A stretch of DNA of 50,280 nt from Catenovulum agarivorans DS-2. Its GTDB lineage: Bacteria; Pseudomonadota; Gammaproteobacteria; Enterobacterales; Alteromonadaceae. The notes beneath the pieces are model-generated. The model searched no databases. It was not told where the DNA came from and saw only the letters and a list, made by a program, of their open reading frames with translations. The stretch spans positions 1 through 50,280 of the forward strand of contig NZ_ARZY01000032.1 of the NCBI RefSeq assembly GCF_000568405.1. Reading direction: 5' to 3'. Shown here in pieces: positions 17,712 through 27,100 of the stretch; position 1 is the stretch's first letter, and each line of letters begins with the position of its first letter. A program made the translations under genes and the position numbers.

Positions 17712-19241
17712 CTATAATGTCACACCATTTTTCCAAATGGCGACTTCGCGATTATCGTTTTTCTCGTTGTTGGTTTTAGCACCCGAAGCAACTTGCAGAA
17801 TATAGTCAAACAACTTGTCTGCACACTCGTCTACACTCATGTCTGAATCTAAAATTTGCCCAGCATTAAAATCAATCCAATGGGGTTTGCGTTCAGCTAA
17901 ACCCGAGTTACTTGAAATCTTCACAGTTGGTACCGGGAAACCCAATGGCGTGCCTCTACCTGTCGTAAATAAAATTATATTAGCGCCAGCGGCTGCTAAA
18001 GCCGTAGAAGATACTGCATCATTTCCTGGGGCCTGTAGTAAGGTTAGACCGGCATTTACACTCGCCTTACCACCATAGTCGATAACTTCGTTAATTATCG
18101 CTTTACCGCCTTTTTGAATGGCCCCCAGCGACTTCTCTTCTAATGTGGTTAAGCCTCCGGCTTTATTGCCTGGCGATGGGTTTTCATAAATAGGTTGATT
18201 ATTATCAATGAAGTACTGCTTAAAATCGCTAACCAGCTTAACGGTTTGATTAAAAATTTCTTCAGATTGAGCTCTGTCCATCAATACTTGCTCGGCACCA
18301 AACATCTCTGGAGTTTCCGTTAAGATCACACGGCCACCAAATTGAGTTAGCTTATCTGTGACTCGGCCAACAATCGAGTTTGCGGTTAAGCCGCTAAAAC
18401 CGTCTGAACCGCCGCATTTCATCCCCAGTGATAGTTTAGATACAGGTTGTTGTGTACGTTGATCGCTAGCCATTTGTTGTAATAGCGCTTCGACACACTC
18501 TACGCCTGTTTCAATTTCATCCGTTACTTCTTGCGAATTGTAATAGCGAATGCGTGACTCATCTAACCCAGTAATATCGCCGATTAACTTTGACAACTGG
18601 TTGTTTTCACACCCTAACCCAACAACCACTATACCACCTGCATTTGGGTGTTGAATCAAACTAGCGAGTAAGTTTTTGGTATTCGACAAGTCATCACCCA
18701 ACTGCGAGCAACCGTAGGGGTGGGTAATAGCAATAAAGTCGTCGGCTTGGCCTGCGTATTTTTGTTTGCAAATATCCGTTATGCGTTTCGCTGCTTGATT
18801 GACACAACCTACGGTATTAATTATCCAAATTTCGTTGCGAATGCCAACTAAACCATTATTGCGCTGGTAGCCCATAAAACTAGGTACCTTGTCAGCAATG
18901 CTTGGAGCTGCTACTTGATTGTTGTAATGATAACGCTCGGAACCATCTAATTTAGTTTTTAAGTTAAGGCTGTGCACGTGGTGCCCTACACGAATATCAC
19001 AGGTTGCTTGGCCAATACTATAGCCGTACTTAATCACGTCTTCACCAGCAGCGATTGCTTTTATGCAGACTTTGTGGCCCGCTGGAACGTCATCTAGCAG
19101 TTCTATTTTGCGCGAGTTGTGTTCAAACACTTCGCCTTTGCTAAAAGGTTGAATTGCGACAACGACATTGTCGTCGTTGTGTACTTGAATAAATTGACGT
19201 TTGATAGGCTGTTTTGTTGAATTTTTCATAACTACACTCAT
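17712..19241 (-). CDS. uxaA: Altronate dehydratase
   Basis: A 509-residue dehydratase strongly resembling E. coli UxaA (495 aa), which converts D-altronate to 2-keto-3-deoxy-D-gluconate. Matching segments include NDNVVVAIQPF, HPYGCSQLGDD, VVGLGCENNQ, GGSDGFSGLTAN and ETPEMFGAEQVLMDRAQ. Also shared are IYENPSPGNKAGGLTTLEEK and, at the C-terminus, NERNDNREVAIWKNGVTL. It carries an iron-dependent active site with conserved cysteines in the family. No uxaC (uronate isomerase) is present, which argues against a galacturonate pathway and for L-galactonate as the source of altronate. A second in-frame ATG four codons in is an alternative start. It is monocistronic and divergent from the FucP-like permease. 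Confidence 0.94.
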   Translation of the reverse strand: MSVVMKNSTKQPIKRQFIQVHNDDNVVVAIQPFSKGEVFEHNSRKIELLDDVPAGHKVCIKAIAAGEDVIKYGYSIGQATCDIRVGHHVHSLNLKTKLDGSERYHYNNQVAAPSIADKVPSFMGYQRNNGLVGIRNEIWIINTVGCVNQAAKRITDICKQKYAGQADDFIAITHPYGCSQLGDDLSNTKNLLASLIQHPNAGGIVVVGLGCENNQLSKLIGDITGLDESRIRYYNSQEVTDEIETGVECVEALLQQMASDQRTQQPVSKLSLGMKCGGSDGFSGLTANSIVGRVTDKLTQFGGRVILTETPEMFGAEQVLMDRAQSEEIFNQTVKLVSDFKQYFIDNNQPIYENPSPGNKAGGLTTLEEKSLGAIQKGGKAIINEVIDYGGKASVNAGLTLLQAPGNDAVSSTALAAAGANIILFTTGRGTPLGFPVPTVKISSNSGLAERKPHWIDFNAGQILDSDMSVDECADKLFDYILQVASGAKTNNEKNDNREVAIWKNGVTL

Positions 19242-19462
19242 AAAAATGATTATTTATAAAATTTACCATTTGTATATGAATTTGTTAACTGTTATGTTTA
19301 TACTTATTGGTATTAATTAGAATAAATTGCCATAACTTGTTTACAATTTACTATTTGTTCGGCAGTCTAACCTAATTTAAACAATTATAACAATATGATG
19401 ACTATTTAAAATTTGAACGTTGTCATTTACATAAACTTGTTATTTAGACAAATGGGGTAACA

Positions 19463-20890
19463 ATGAATACAAGCATCAATCAAGTTGCTGATGAACCTGC
19501 GGTAGAAAGTCGCGACGACAGCAACAAAATAAAAATTTTAGAAAAGAAATATATCTTTCCATTTATATTAGTTGCGTCTCTGTTTCCGTTGTGGGGATTT
19601 GCTAACGACATTACTAATCCTTTGGTTAAAGCGTTCAAAGACATATTCTTAATATCGAACGCGCAAAGTAGTTTAGTGCAGTTTGCGTTTTACCTTGGTT
19701 ACGGTGTAATGGCCATTCCGGCGGCTATTTTTATTCGCAAGTTTTCCTACAAAGCGGGGATTTTGCTCGGTTTGGCTTTATACGCTGTTGGCGCATCTTT
19801 ATTTATACCTGCGTCTATGTTTGCCGAGTTTGGTTTTTTCTTGGCCGCTTTATGGATATTAACCTGTGGATTGGCTTTGTTAGAAACAACGGCTAACCCA
19901 TATGTTTTGTCTATGGGCCATCCAGATACTTCAACGCAGAGACTTAACTTAGCCCAGGCATTTAACCCAATTGGCTCGTTGACGGGGATGTTTATCGCGT
20001 CGAGCTATATTTTAGGTGAGCTGAAAGTAGAGGAGTTTCGCGCAGCCGAAAAGGCATCAAACCCCGAATACAGCAACATGTTACCCTCAGTGGTCGATGG
20101 TAAACTAACCCAAGCACTGCAGGATTTTTCGATCAATAGCCCTGCAGAACATCAAGCTATGCAAGCTGCTGATTTATTAACTGTGCGCGGACCTTATGTC
20201 GCGATAGCTTTAGTGGTTGCTGTACTGTTTTTTGTATTCTTGTTCAGTAAATTACCACGTACTATTTCCCATGATCACCCATTAACCAAAAAAGAACTTA
20301 AAGATACTTTTGCTCGATTATTAGCGAACAAATGCTATTTAGAAGGTGTACTTGCTCAAGCGTTTTACGTTGGCGCACAAATTATGTGTTGGACTTTTGT
20401 CATCCACTACGGCATGACTTCGGTTGGTTTAACCGCAGCTGAGGCTCAACAGTATAATATGGTCGCAATGGGGATTTTCTTGGTGAGTCGTTTTGTTTGT
20501 ACTTTTTTACTCGGCTTCTTCCGACCAGGTCAATTGTTGATGATATTAGCAGCCGGTGGTTTTGCGTTTACGCTTGGAACCATATTTATTGGTGGTATGA
20601 CAGGCTTATATTGTTTAATCGCGACATCAGCATGTATGTCTTTAATGTTCCCAACAATTTATGGGATTGCACTAAAAGGTATGGGCGACGACGCTAGTTT
20701 AGCTTCTGCTGGTCTAGTTATGGCCATTGTGGGCGGTGCATTAATGCCACCAATGCAAGGTGCGTTAATTGATGGCAGCGAATTAATATCAGGCTTGCCA
20801 TCGGTACAAACCTCTTTCGTATTACCACTTATCTGTTTTGTGGTTATTTGTGCGTACGGTTTTAGAGCGCATAATAAATATAAGGTTTAG
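19463..20890 (+). CDS. fucP: FucP-family MFS sugar:proton symporter (L-fucose / L-galactose)
   Basis: A 475-residue MFS transporter with 12 predicted helices, resembling E. coli FucP throughout: FPLWGFANDITNPLVKAF near the N-terminus, FYLGYGVMAIPA, LGLALYAVGASLF, ALLETTANPYV and QRLNLAQAFNPIG. FucP carries L-fucose and also L-galactose and D-arabinose. Beside lgoD and uxaA, L-galactose is the likely cargo. The N-terminal tail is long and hydrophilic (about 28 residues), and an extra loop lies near residues 185-235. It has a GGGG ribosome site and is divergent from uxaA across a 221-bp AT-rich gap. A strong terminator follows. Confidence 0.85.
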   Translation: MNTSINQVADEPAVESRDDSNKIKILEKKYIFPFILVASLFPLWGFANDITNPLVKAFKDIFLISNAQSSLVQFAFYLGYGVMAIPAAIFIRKFSYKAGILLGLALYAVGASLFIPASMFAEFGFFLAALWILTCGLALLETTANPYVLSMGHPDTSTQRLNLAQAFNPIGSLTGMFIASSYILGELKVEEFRAAEKASNPEYSNMLPSVVDGKLTQALQDFSINSPAEHQAMQAADLLTVRGPYVAIALVVAVLFFVFLFSKLPRTISHDHPLTKKELKDTFARLLANKCYLEGVLAQAFYVGAQIMCWTFVIHYGMTSVGLTAAEAQQYNMVAMGIFLVSRFVCTFLLGFFRPGQLLMILAAGGFAFTLGTIFIGGMTGLYCLIATSACMSLMFPTIYGIALKGMGDDASLASAGLVMAIVGGALMPPMQGALIDGSELISGLPSVQTSFVLPLICFVVICAYGFRAHNKYKV

Positions 20891-20917
20891 TTTGCAACTT
20901 TGAGATAGACACTAACA

Positions 20918-20954
20918 AAAAGGCCGTTGTTGCTGTGAGCAACAACGGCCTTTT
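20918..20954. terminator. Bidirectional rho-independent terminator
   Basis: A 16-bp perfect stem (AAAAGGCCGTTGTTGC and complement) with a 5-nt loop and a T-run. It lies between the convergent fucP-like and halogenase genes. Confidence 0.9.
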
Positions 20955-21003
20955 GTTTTGTTTGATTGGCAAGATATAAGTAGACGCTATTAACTCTGGT
21001 TAA

Positions 21004-22533
21004 CTAACTCTTAGATTGATGAATTTGTGCTAAAAACTCAATATGGCTAGGCAATTTTTGTACTTCGCTTGAGACAGCGTTTTTTACATTATTAAAGAAA
21101 AATGCTACGTCTGCATCAGAATAGTTTTGTGAAAGAGTAGGGGCGTTAAACTGCATTTTTTGCCCTGTTAATACCTGCAACCAGCTCTCAAATGCAAATA
21201 AACTTCCTTCTGGTAAATCAATAAAACCTGTTTGTTTAAACTGGTTTAGTTTGTCGGTAAGTGAATCTGGCAATGGCATATTTTTAACATAACACCAAAA
21301 CTCGCTGTCAGTTCTGTTAGTTGTGCAGTAGTGGGCAATTAAAAAATCACGAGTAGCGAGGGCATCTTGGTAAAAGTTGTTATTAAATGTGTCAGCTTCT
21401 TGCTGCCTATTTTTGCCGTATCTAAACGCATTCATTAGCTCTAATGAAAACTTATGCGTCATATGAATACTGGTAGACTCTAACGGCTCTAAAAAGCCAC
21501 TAGATAAACCAATAGCCGCAACGTTATTTACCCAAGGTGTCTTTAAACAGCCTGTGGTAAATTTTAACGTGCGAAAGTCTGTTATTTTGCTATCTGAACT
21601 GAGCGCTTGTGCAAACTCATCTTGCGCCTGCTGTGGCTCAATAAATTGGCTTGCATGCACATATCCGTTACCAGAACGAGTAGTCAACGGAATTTGCCAA
21701 CGCCAACCCGCCGACATTGCAATTGATTTTGTATAAGGGTGGGGCGCTTGGTTATTTTCAGTTTGTACTACAACGGCGCGGTCGCAGGGTAAGTAGTCTC
21801 GCCAATGCAAAAATTCAGCTTTAAGCTGTTTCTTAATCAATAAACCTTGTTCACCCGAACAGTCTACAAAAAAATCGGCTGGTACAGTATCACCGGTATT
21901 TAAATGCAATTTTTCAATATCGCCATTTGTACCGCAAACAACATCAGTAACAGTTGCGGGGATAAAATTGACGCCCATTTTAGTTGCATATACTTTTAAG
22001 TATTTAGCCAATAAAGATGCATCAAAATGATATGCATGGAACAACTCTGTTAGCGGGAAAAAATAATTGTCAGGCGCATTATCAGGCCGCTTGGATGCAT
22101 AAGCAAATTTGCCCGTATACGCAGCGTGCGCGGTTGGTAAAAAACTGTGAATCGGCGCTAGATTTAGTTCTTGTTGGTAGGCCATCCAAGTTTGCGTAAA
22201 TGAATTATCATGAAAGTTTGGCTGCATTTTGCCAAAGGCATGCATATAGCTATCACCAATGTCTGACCAGTGTTGAAAGTGGATGCCAAATTTAAAGGTG
22301 CCAGCAATGTTTTTAAGTAAGTCTAATTGGTCTATTTGTAAAAAACGCGCCAGCATAATAATTGGTGGAATGGTCGCTTCACCAACACCAACTGTTGGAA
22401 TATCTGGGCTTTCAATTACACTTATTTTAAAGCCTTTTTCTATCAGGCCTTTAGCGAGTACAGAGGCGGTTATCCAACCTGCCGTGCCGCCACCGACTAT
22501 GGTGATGTGTTGTGGACGGGTGAAGTTTGCCAT
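21004..22533 (-). CDS. Flavin-dependent halogenase (tryptophan halogenase family)
   Basis: A 509-residue FAD protein of the tryptophan 7-halogenase (PrnA/BrvH-like) family. G14-G-G-T-A-G-W20 is the FAD-binding loop, and GVGEATIPP follows. K81 in TFKFGIHF aligns with the catalytic lysine, and W277-R-W279-Q-I281-P282 is the WxWxIP signature of flavin-dependent halogenases. All key motifs are intact, so activity is plausible. It needs a flavin reductase, which is not encoded here. It is third in the TonB receptor / binding lipoprotein / halogenase run. Such genes recur beside TonB receptors in marine proteobacteria with no settled role. The substrate is unknown. Confidence 0.87.
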   Translation of the reverse strand: MANFTRPQHITIVGGGTAGWITASVLAKGLIEKGFKISVIESPDIPTVGVGEATIPPIIMLARFLQIDQLDLLKNIAGTFKFGIHFQHWSDIGDSYMHAFGKMQPNFHDNSFTQTWMAYQQELNLAPIHSFLPTAHAAYTGKFAYASKRPDNAPDNYFFPLTELFHAYHFDASLLAKYLKVYATKMGVNFIPATVTDVVCGTNGDIEKLHLNTGDTVPADFFVDCSGEQGLLIKKQLKAEFLHWRDYLPCDRAVVVQTENNQAPHPYTKSIAMSAGWRWQIPLTTRSGNGYVHASQFIEPQQAQDEFAQALSSDSKITDFRTLKFTTGCLKTPWVNNVAAIGLSSGFLEPLESTSIHMTHKFSLELMNAFRYGKNRQQEADTFNNNFYQDALATRDFLIAHYCTTNRTDSEFWCYVKNMPLPDSLTDKLNQFKQTGFIDLPEGSLFAFESWLQVLTGQKMQFNAPTLSQNYSDADVAFFFNNVKNAVSSEVQKLPSHIEFLAQIHQSKS

Positions 22534-22556
22534 AAAGCTTTAACTCCTAAACAGAA

Positions 22557-22589
22557 AAACTCACTTAAGCGAAACACCTAAGTGAGTTT
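22557..22589. terminator. Hairpin between binding lipoprotein and halogenase genes
   Basis: A perfect 11-bp stem (AAACTCACTTA and complement) with an 11-nt loop. On the minus strand it is followed by a short T-run just after the lipoprotein stop and upstream of the halogenase ribosome site. It may end or attenuate receptor-operon transcripts before the halogenase gene. Confidence 0.6.
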
Positions 22590-22620
22590 AAAATTACATA
22601 TCTATCACGACCTGCGCTAG

Positions 22621-24144
22621 TTAATCAGACGTAACAGGGGCAATTCGAATATTGTCTATATACACATCAACTGCTTTTCCTGGCGCACTAATGTATAGAT
22701 CCATGCGGCCAAGTACTGTGTATGCCGACCAGTCTTTAGACGATTTTTCTACCGTTATTGTAGACCAACCATCTGCATTGGCGGCAGATACATCGTGTTT
22801 CCACCAGCCATCCCATCTTTCAGGCCAACCGCCTTGTGGGATTGCTCTAAACCAGCCTTCCACTGTGCCGTTATTAGATTTAATGTCAAATGTTAGCTTA
22901 TAGGTTTTACCATCGTTAGAACCTAAGTGCTGAGGTGCAACACTTGGTGCCAAATTAATACCAACATTTTTAGAACCGTCCGAGGTAATATGTAAACTTC
23001 TGTTACCAGCGGTAGATGTACCTTCTACTGACTCTAATACAGTGCCCGCAGGGTTTTCCCAATAGTTTGTCCAAGGCTCAATTTCTGCTTTTTCGAAACT
23101 AGAGTTAAAGCTATAAAGTATGTTTGAGTTCTGCTTAACATTTACCATAATGCTATCGGTAAAACCTTGAGATTCAGTTTTAACCGTCAGTACACCTGAT
23201 TCATATGTTTTAATGCCAGTCAACGCCCCTTTGTCAGATATCTCGAAGAAACCTGGTGCAGATGAATTCCAGCTAACGTTTTTGTTCGAGTCAGCCGTTT
23301 CATTTTGGAATAGTACATTTGCACCTAAAGTAATGGTTTGCCCTTCTTCAACCACAATTGTTTCGATTGATTGTCCTTGATTAGTAATATCAACGCCAAT
23401 CGGTTTAGTTGAATCTGTCACTACGGTTAACGGCTTCGTTGCGGTAATGCCATCATCATAGGTTTTACCAATAAGATTAGCAGTGCCCGTTGCTACAGCA
23501 GTTACAGTGCCATCCGCTGCTACAGTAAATACTGAAGTATCAGAGCTTGACCAAGTAATCTCTTTAAACGTTGTGTTTGCTGGCATAATCGATGTTTCGA
23601 TTTGGACAGATTGGCCGACAGGTATCTCAGCGTTGTCTTCTGCTAAGATGTCAACTTGTTCTGCTTTAACCTCTTCACCGACAATTTTTATTCTTAAATT
23701 CTGTAGTACCTCTTCGTTAGAGCCATTGTCCAAATAATAAGTAAAATCGTACTCCGCTGATTCTTGATACTCTAAAATATCTAACCAAGCGCTAGGATTA
23801 ACAAAAACCTTCTCTCCCTGTTTAACTATTGATTCAGGGGGAAGATCCGCATTTTGTGGTACATCCAATTCCTCTCCTGCATCATCAACGTATACTATGC
23901 GTTTAAATTTTGTTGTAAAAACCCTTCGCTCAGGATGAGGGTTTGTTAAACCCTGTATCAAATCGTAAGCTTTTGCGGATTCTGTTTCGCCGACTTCGAT
24001 AAGGATGTTAGTGTTGGCAACCTCTACAGGTTGAATTTGACTGGAGTCCACACTATCACCAATTTCATATTCATCACCACAGCCTGCTATACCTTGGAGA
24101 ACAGCAAGGGCTAGGATTGATTTTGTTACATAATTTCTATTCAT
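22621..24144 (-). CDS. Surface glycan-binding-type lipoprotein (two Ig-like Big2 domains plus CBM)
   Basis: A 507-residue lipoprotein (lipobox IAGC, Cys about 22). A unique N-terminal domain lies near residues 40-155. Two bacterial Ig-like Big2 domains follow (about 158-243, with MPANTTFKEITWSSSDTSVF, and about 248-340). The C-terminal CBM4/9-like beta-sandwich (about 345-507) is clearly related to the last module of the large GH86 in this locus: both have YWEN, GxNxGxxLAP, PQxLG, RAxxQGGW and xRxDLYxxxxG. It has no catalytic residues that I recognise. It is translated just after the TonB receptor gene (33-bp gap, AGGTGA ribosome site). I infer a role in capturing galactan at the cell surface, like a Bacteroidetes SGBP. 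Confidence 0.75.
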   Translation of the reverse strand: MNRNYVTKSILALAVLQGIAGCGDEYEIGDSVDSSQIQPVEVANTNILIEVGETESAKAYDLIQGLTNPHPERRVFTTKFKRIVYVDDAGEELDVPQNADLPPESIVKQGEKVFVNPSAWLDILEYQESAEYDFTYYLDNGSNEEVLQNLRIKIVGEEVKAEQVDILAEDNAEIPVGQSVQIETSIMPANTTFKEITWSSSDTSVFTVAADGTVTAVATGTANLIGKTYDDGITATKPLTVVTDSTKPIGVDITNQGQSIETIVVEEGQTITLGANVLFQNETADSNKNVSWNSSAPGFFEISDKGALTGIKTYESGVLTVKTESQGFTDSIMVNVKQNSNILYSFNSSFEKAEIEPWTNYWENPAGTVLESVEGTSTAGNRSLHITSDGSKNVGINLAPSVAPQHLGSNDGKTYKLTFDIKSNNGTVEGWFRAIPQGGWPERWDGWWKHDVSAANADGWSTITVEKSSKDWSAYTVLGRMDLYISAPGKAVDVYIDNIRIAPVTSD

Positions 24145-24177
24145 TTTTTTTCACCTAAAACTGTTTTATACCCAAGA

Positions 24178-27100
24178 TTAAAAGTCAATTCTTACGCCTA
24201 AACGGTAACGTTTACCAACGCGATACTCTTGTACTGTGCGACTAGTATCAACACTACTATCGTCCATTGGGTTTCCTTCGTCGTAAGGAATGGCGTTTCC
24301 GTCAGCGTCAGTCAATCCTAAATCTAAGTCGTTACTAGTGAAAAAGGTTCGGATATTTTCATCAGTTAAATTAAGCGCATTGAAGGTAATCGCAATATTA
24401 TCTCTTAACTTGTAAACAGCAGAAAAGTCTAAGGAGCCTTTTGCATCTTGCCAGTTGGCACCACCAGCCGGACCGCGATCGACAAGCTGAATCGAGTTAT
24501 ACCGATAGGTAAACTTCATTGAATGACCATATTTTTCCCAATAAACAGCCGTATTAGTCGTATGTTTAGGTGTAAACGGAAGCGGCAATGGTTTGAGCTT
24601 CTTGCCTGTGTCTATGCCGCCTAACGAAAAATTTTCGGCCTCAGTGCCAGACTCTTGATAGGTGTAGTTGAAGTTTACACCTAAGCCAGAAAGCTCACCG
24701 GGTAAAAAGTCAAACGATTGAAGGTAAGCTAGCTCAATACCTCGAGTATACGCTGTTTTGCCATTGCGCTTCGCCACAACGCGTACTGGTTCACAACCTA
24801 GTGTAAATGAGTTTTTTAGCTTGTCTTGTACAATACGATCTGGCATACATTGGACGGATTCTCCTCCAACATTTGTTAAATCCATACCAGCTTTATATTC
24901 TTCATTGTACGGCAATAAAACTTCATCAATGTCTAATGCTGTAATGCCTGTATCGTAGCGAACGTCTCGAACATAAAAGTCAGATTCAATCGTTTCGATA
25001 AAATTTTTCATATCCTTGTCAAATAAAGCCAATGACAATTGGCCGGATTGATCGAAGTACCACTCTAAAGATAAGTCTAGATTACGTGATGTAAGTGGTT
25101 TTAATTTAGGATTTGGCGCAGACATTCTACTAAAGTCACCCCAAACATTTTCATTGAAACTCCATCCAGGACGCAAATCATCAAAATTCGGGCGCGTCAT
25201 TGTTTTGGATACTGCGAATCGGGCAATTAATTTTTCATTGACAGCATAGTTTAGATTTAAACTCGGTAACCATAAATCGCTTTCCCCTTGACCACTACTA
25301 CTGTAGAGACGTTGATCTCTGCCGTCGTTAAAACGTCTTTGAGTACTGATATCGGTGTGACGATAGTTTTGCCACCAGCTGCGACCTTCATGAGTTGTAG
25401 GTACTGGCACGTCATAGTTTAAGAATGAGTTCGTTTTATCAGCCTTGTCTGTTATTTCGGCAATAAAAGGTTCGTAACAAGGATATAAGTTAGGTACGGT
25501 GTCCCCAGCTTGCAAATAATCTTCAGGTGATTCAACAGGCGTATCATCAAAAATTTCGTTGCCTGATAATGTGTATGTGCCATCTATTCGAATTTCTCGA
25601 TTTGCGCCACTGTTCGAAGGACACGCTGGGTTCGAATCATCAAACAATCCATTTGCTATCAGTTCATGAGCGGTAAAAATTCTGTCACCGTCAAAAAATT
25701 TCATCGTCGAAACACCTATTGGAGATTCAACTTCGGTATGGACAAAACGAACCCCAACATTACCTGTTAACCGGTCATTTAAGTAACTGAAATTTAGCTT
25801 GGTATAAGCTGAATAGTTGTCTTGAATAGTGTTTCGGCTTTGAGATTCATCAACTTTAATGCTGAAATCTTTTAAGCCAAAAATTTCATCAAAAGCTTTT
25901 TTCGAATCGATCAGTCCCCAGCCTTTCAGAAATTCATCACTATATTCAGGTCGAGAACCGACTAAGTTTTCCATAAAGTTATCGACAGGTAGATCGCCAT
26001 CATCTAGGATATCTACTACATATATGTCTGCCGTTGATTGGCCCGATACCGGTTTTCCTTCTTTGTCAAATACGGTTTGATCTGCACCTTGGAATTGTTG
26101 ATAGCCTGTGTATACGTCTTTATCGCGCTGCGAAACTTTTACACCAAACTCCAACTTATTAATACCAGCTACATCTAAATTCCAATCTACATCCAAAAAT
26201 AGTGTTTTGTTGGTATCTATAGTTTTGTTGTCGCTGCTAGCAACGTAACCAACGTGCGATGCGTAAGGGTCGAGTGGATTAAATCCACCCGTAGCAATAT
26301 TAGATTCATTATCATTATTTCCCCCAGGTACGTATATATAATCTTGGGTTGAGGTAACAAATTGGCATTTCTGCCCCCCGGTACAGTCATAACCAACAGG
26401 TTCAAGAAGTTCTAGTGGGGTTTTTTCTAATACAGGACGAGGTATTGTGCCCCAATTTGCGGTATTTACGTTCGAGTTTGGCAAACTTTCAAACTCCGTA
26501 CGCATAATGCCTGCTTTCAAATCAACTTTAATGTCATCGGTAATATACTGGCTAAAAGATAATGTAGCACCTTTAGTTTTGTTTAAATCCCCACCGCGGT
26601 TACGTCCGAAAGAGCCGCCACCATAGCGATTTAATGATTTAACTAAAGTGTGTGAATCAGTATTTATAACCCACCAATCGTGCTGAGGGTCCGTTTCAAG
26701 ATTTTCGTAATCCGCATTTGAGGTGTTTGGTGCGTTTACACCAACTTTATGGTTGTCACGTTGAACTTCTTGTTTTGTATAGGTTAAATCAAGCTGCAAA
26801 TCTGAGTTTTCTGTTGGTAAAAACTGTAGGCCTAGGTTAACCGTTTGACGCTTACGTTGATTTCTATGCAACTCGTAGCTTATTGATTTACGAATAATTG
26901 CGTAACTTTCATCTTCGATAATATTACCATCTAAATCACGAGCGCCGCCAGCACGGACTTTTTTAACTTGATAAGGGGTTAACCAATCTCCGCCAATTTG
27001 ATCTTTACGGACGTTATCAATTTCATCGGAAGCAGTCACGATGACACCTAGCGTTTCATCAAAGAACTTACGAGAAATTGAACCGGAAATTTTTCTATCT

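Noticed and set aside
17712-19241. A galacturonate (pectin) pathway based on uxaA
   Set aside because: No uronate isomerase (UxaC), pectinase or pectate lyase is present, and all hydrolases are of red-algal galactan families.
12066-20890. An L-fucose utilisation locus
   Set aside because: GH29, FucP-like and lactonase genes suggest it at first. Fucose isomerase, kinase, aldolase and fuconate dehydratase are all absent, whereas LgoD and UxaA are specific to the galactonate/tagaturonate/altronate route.
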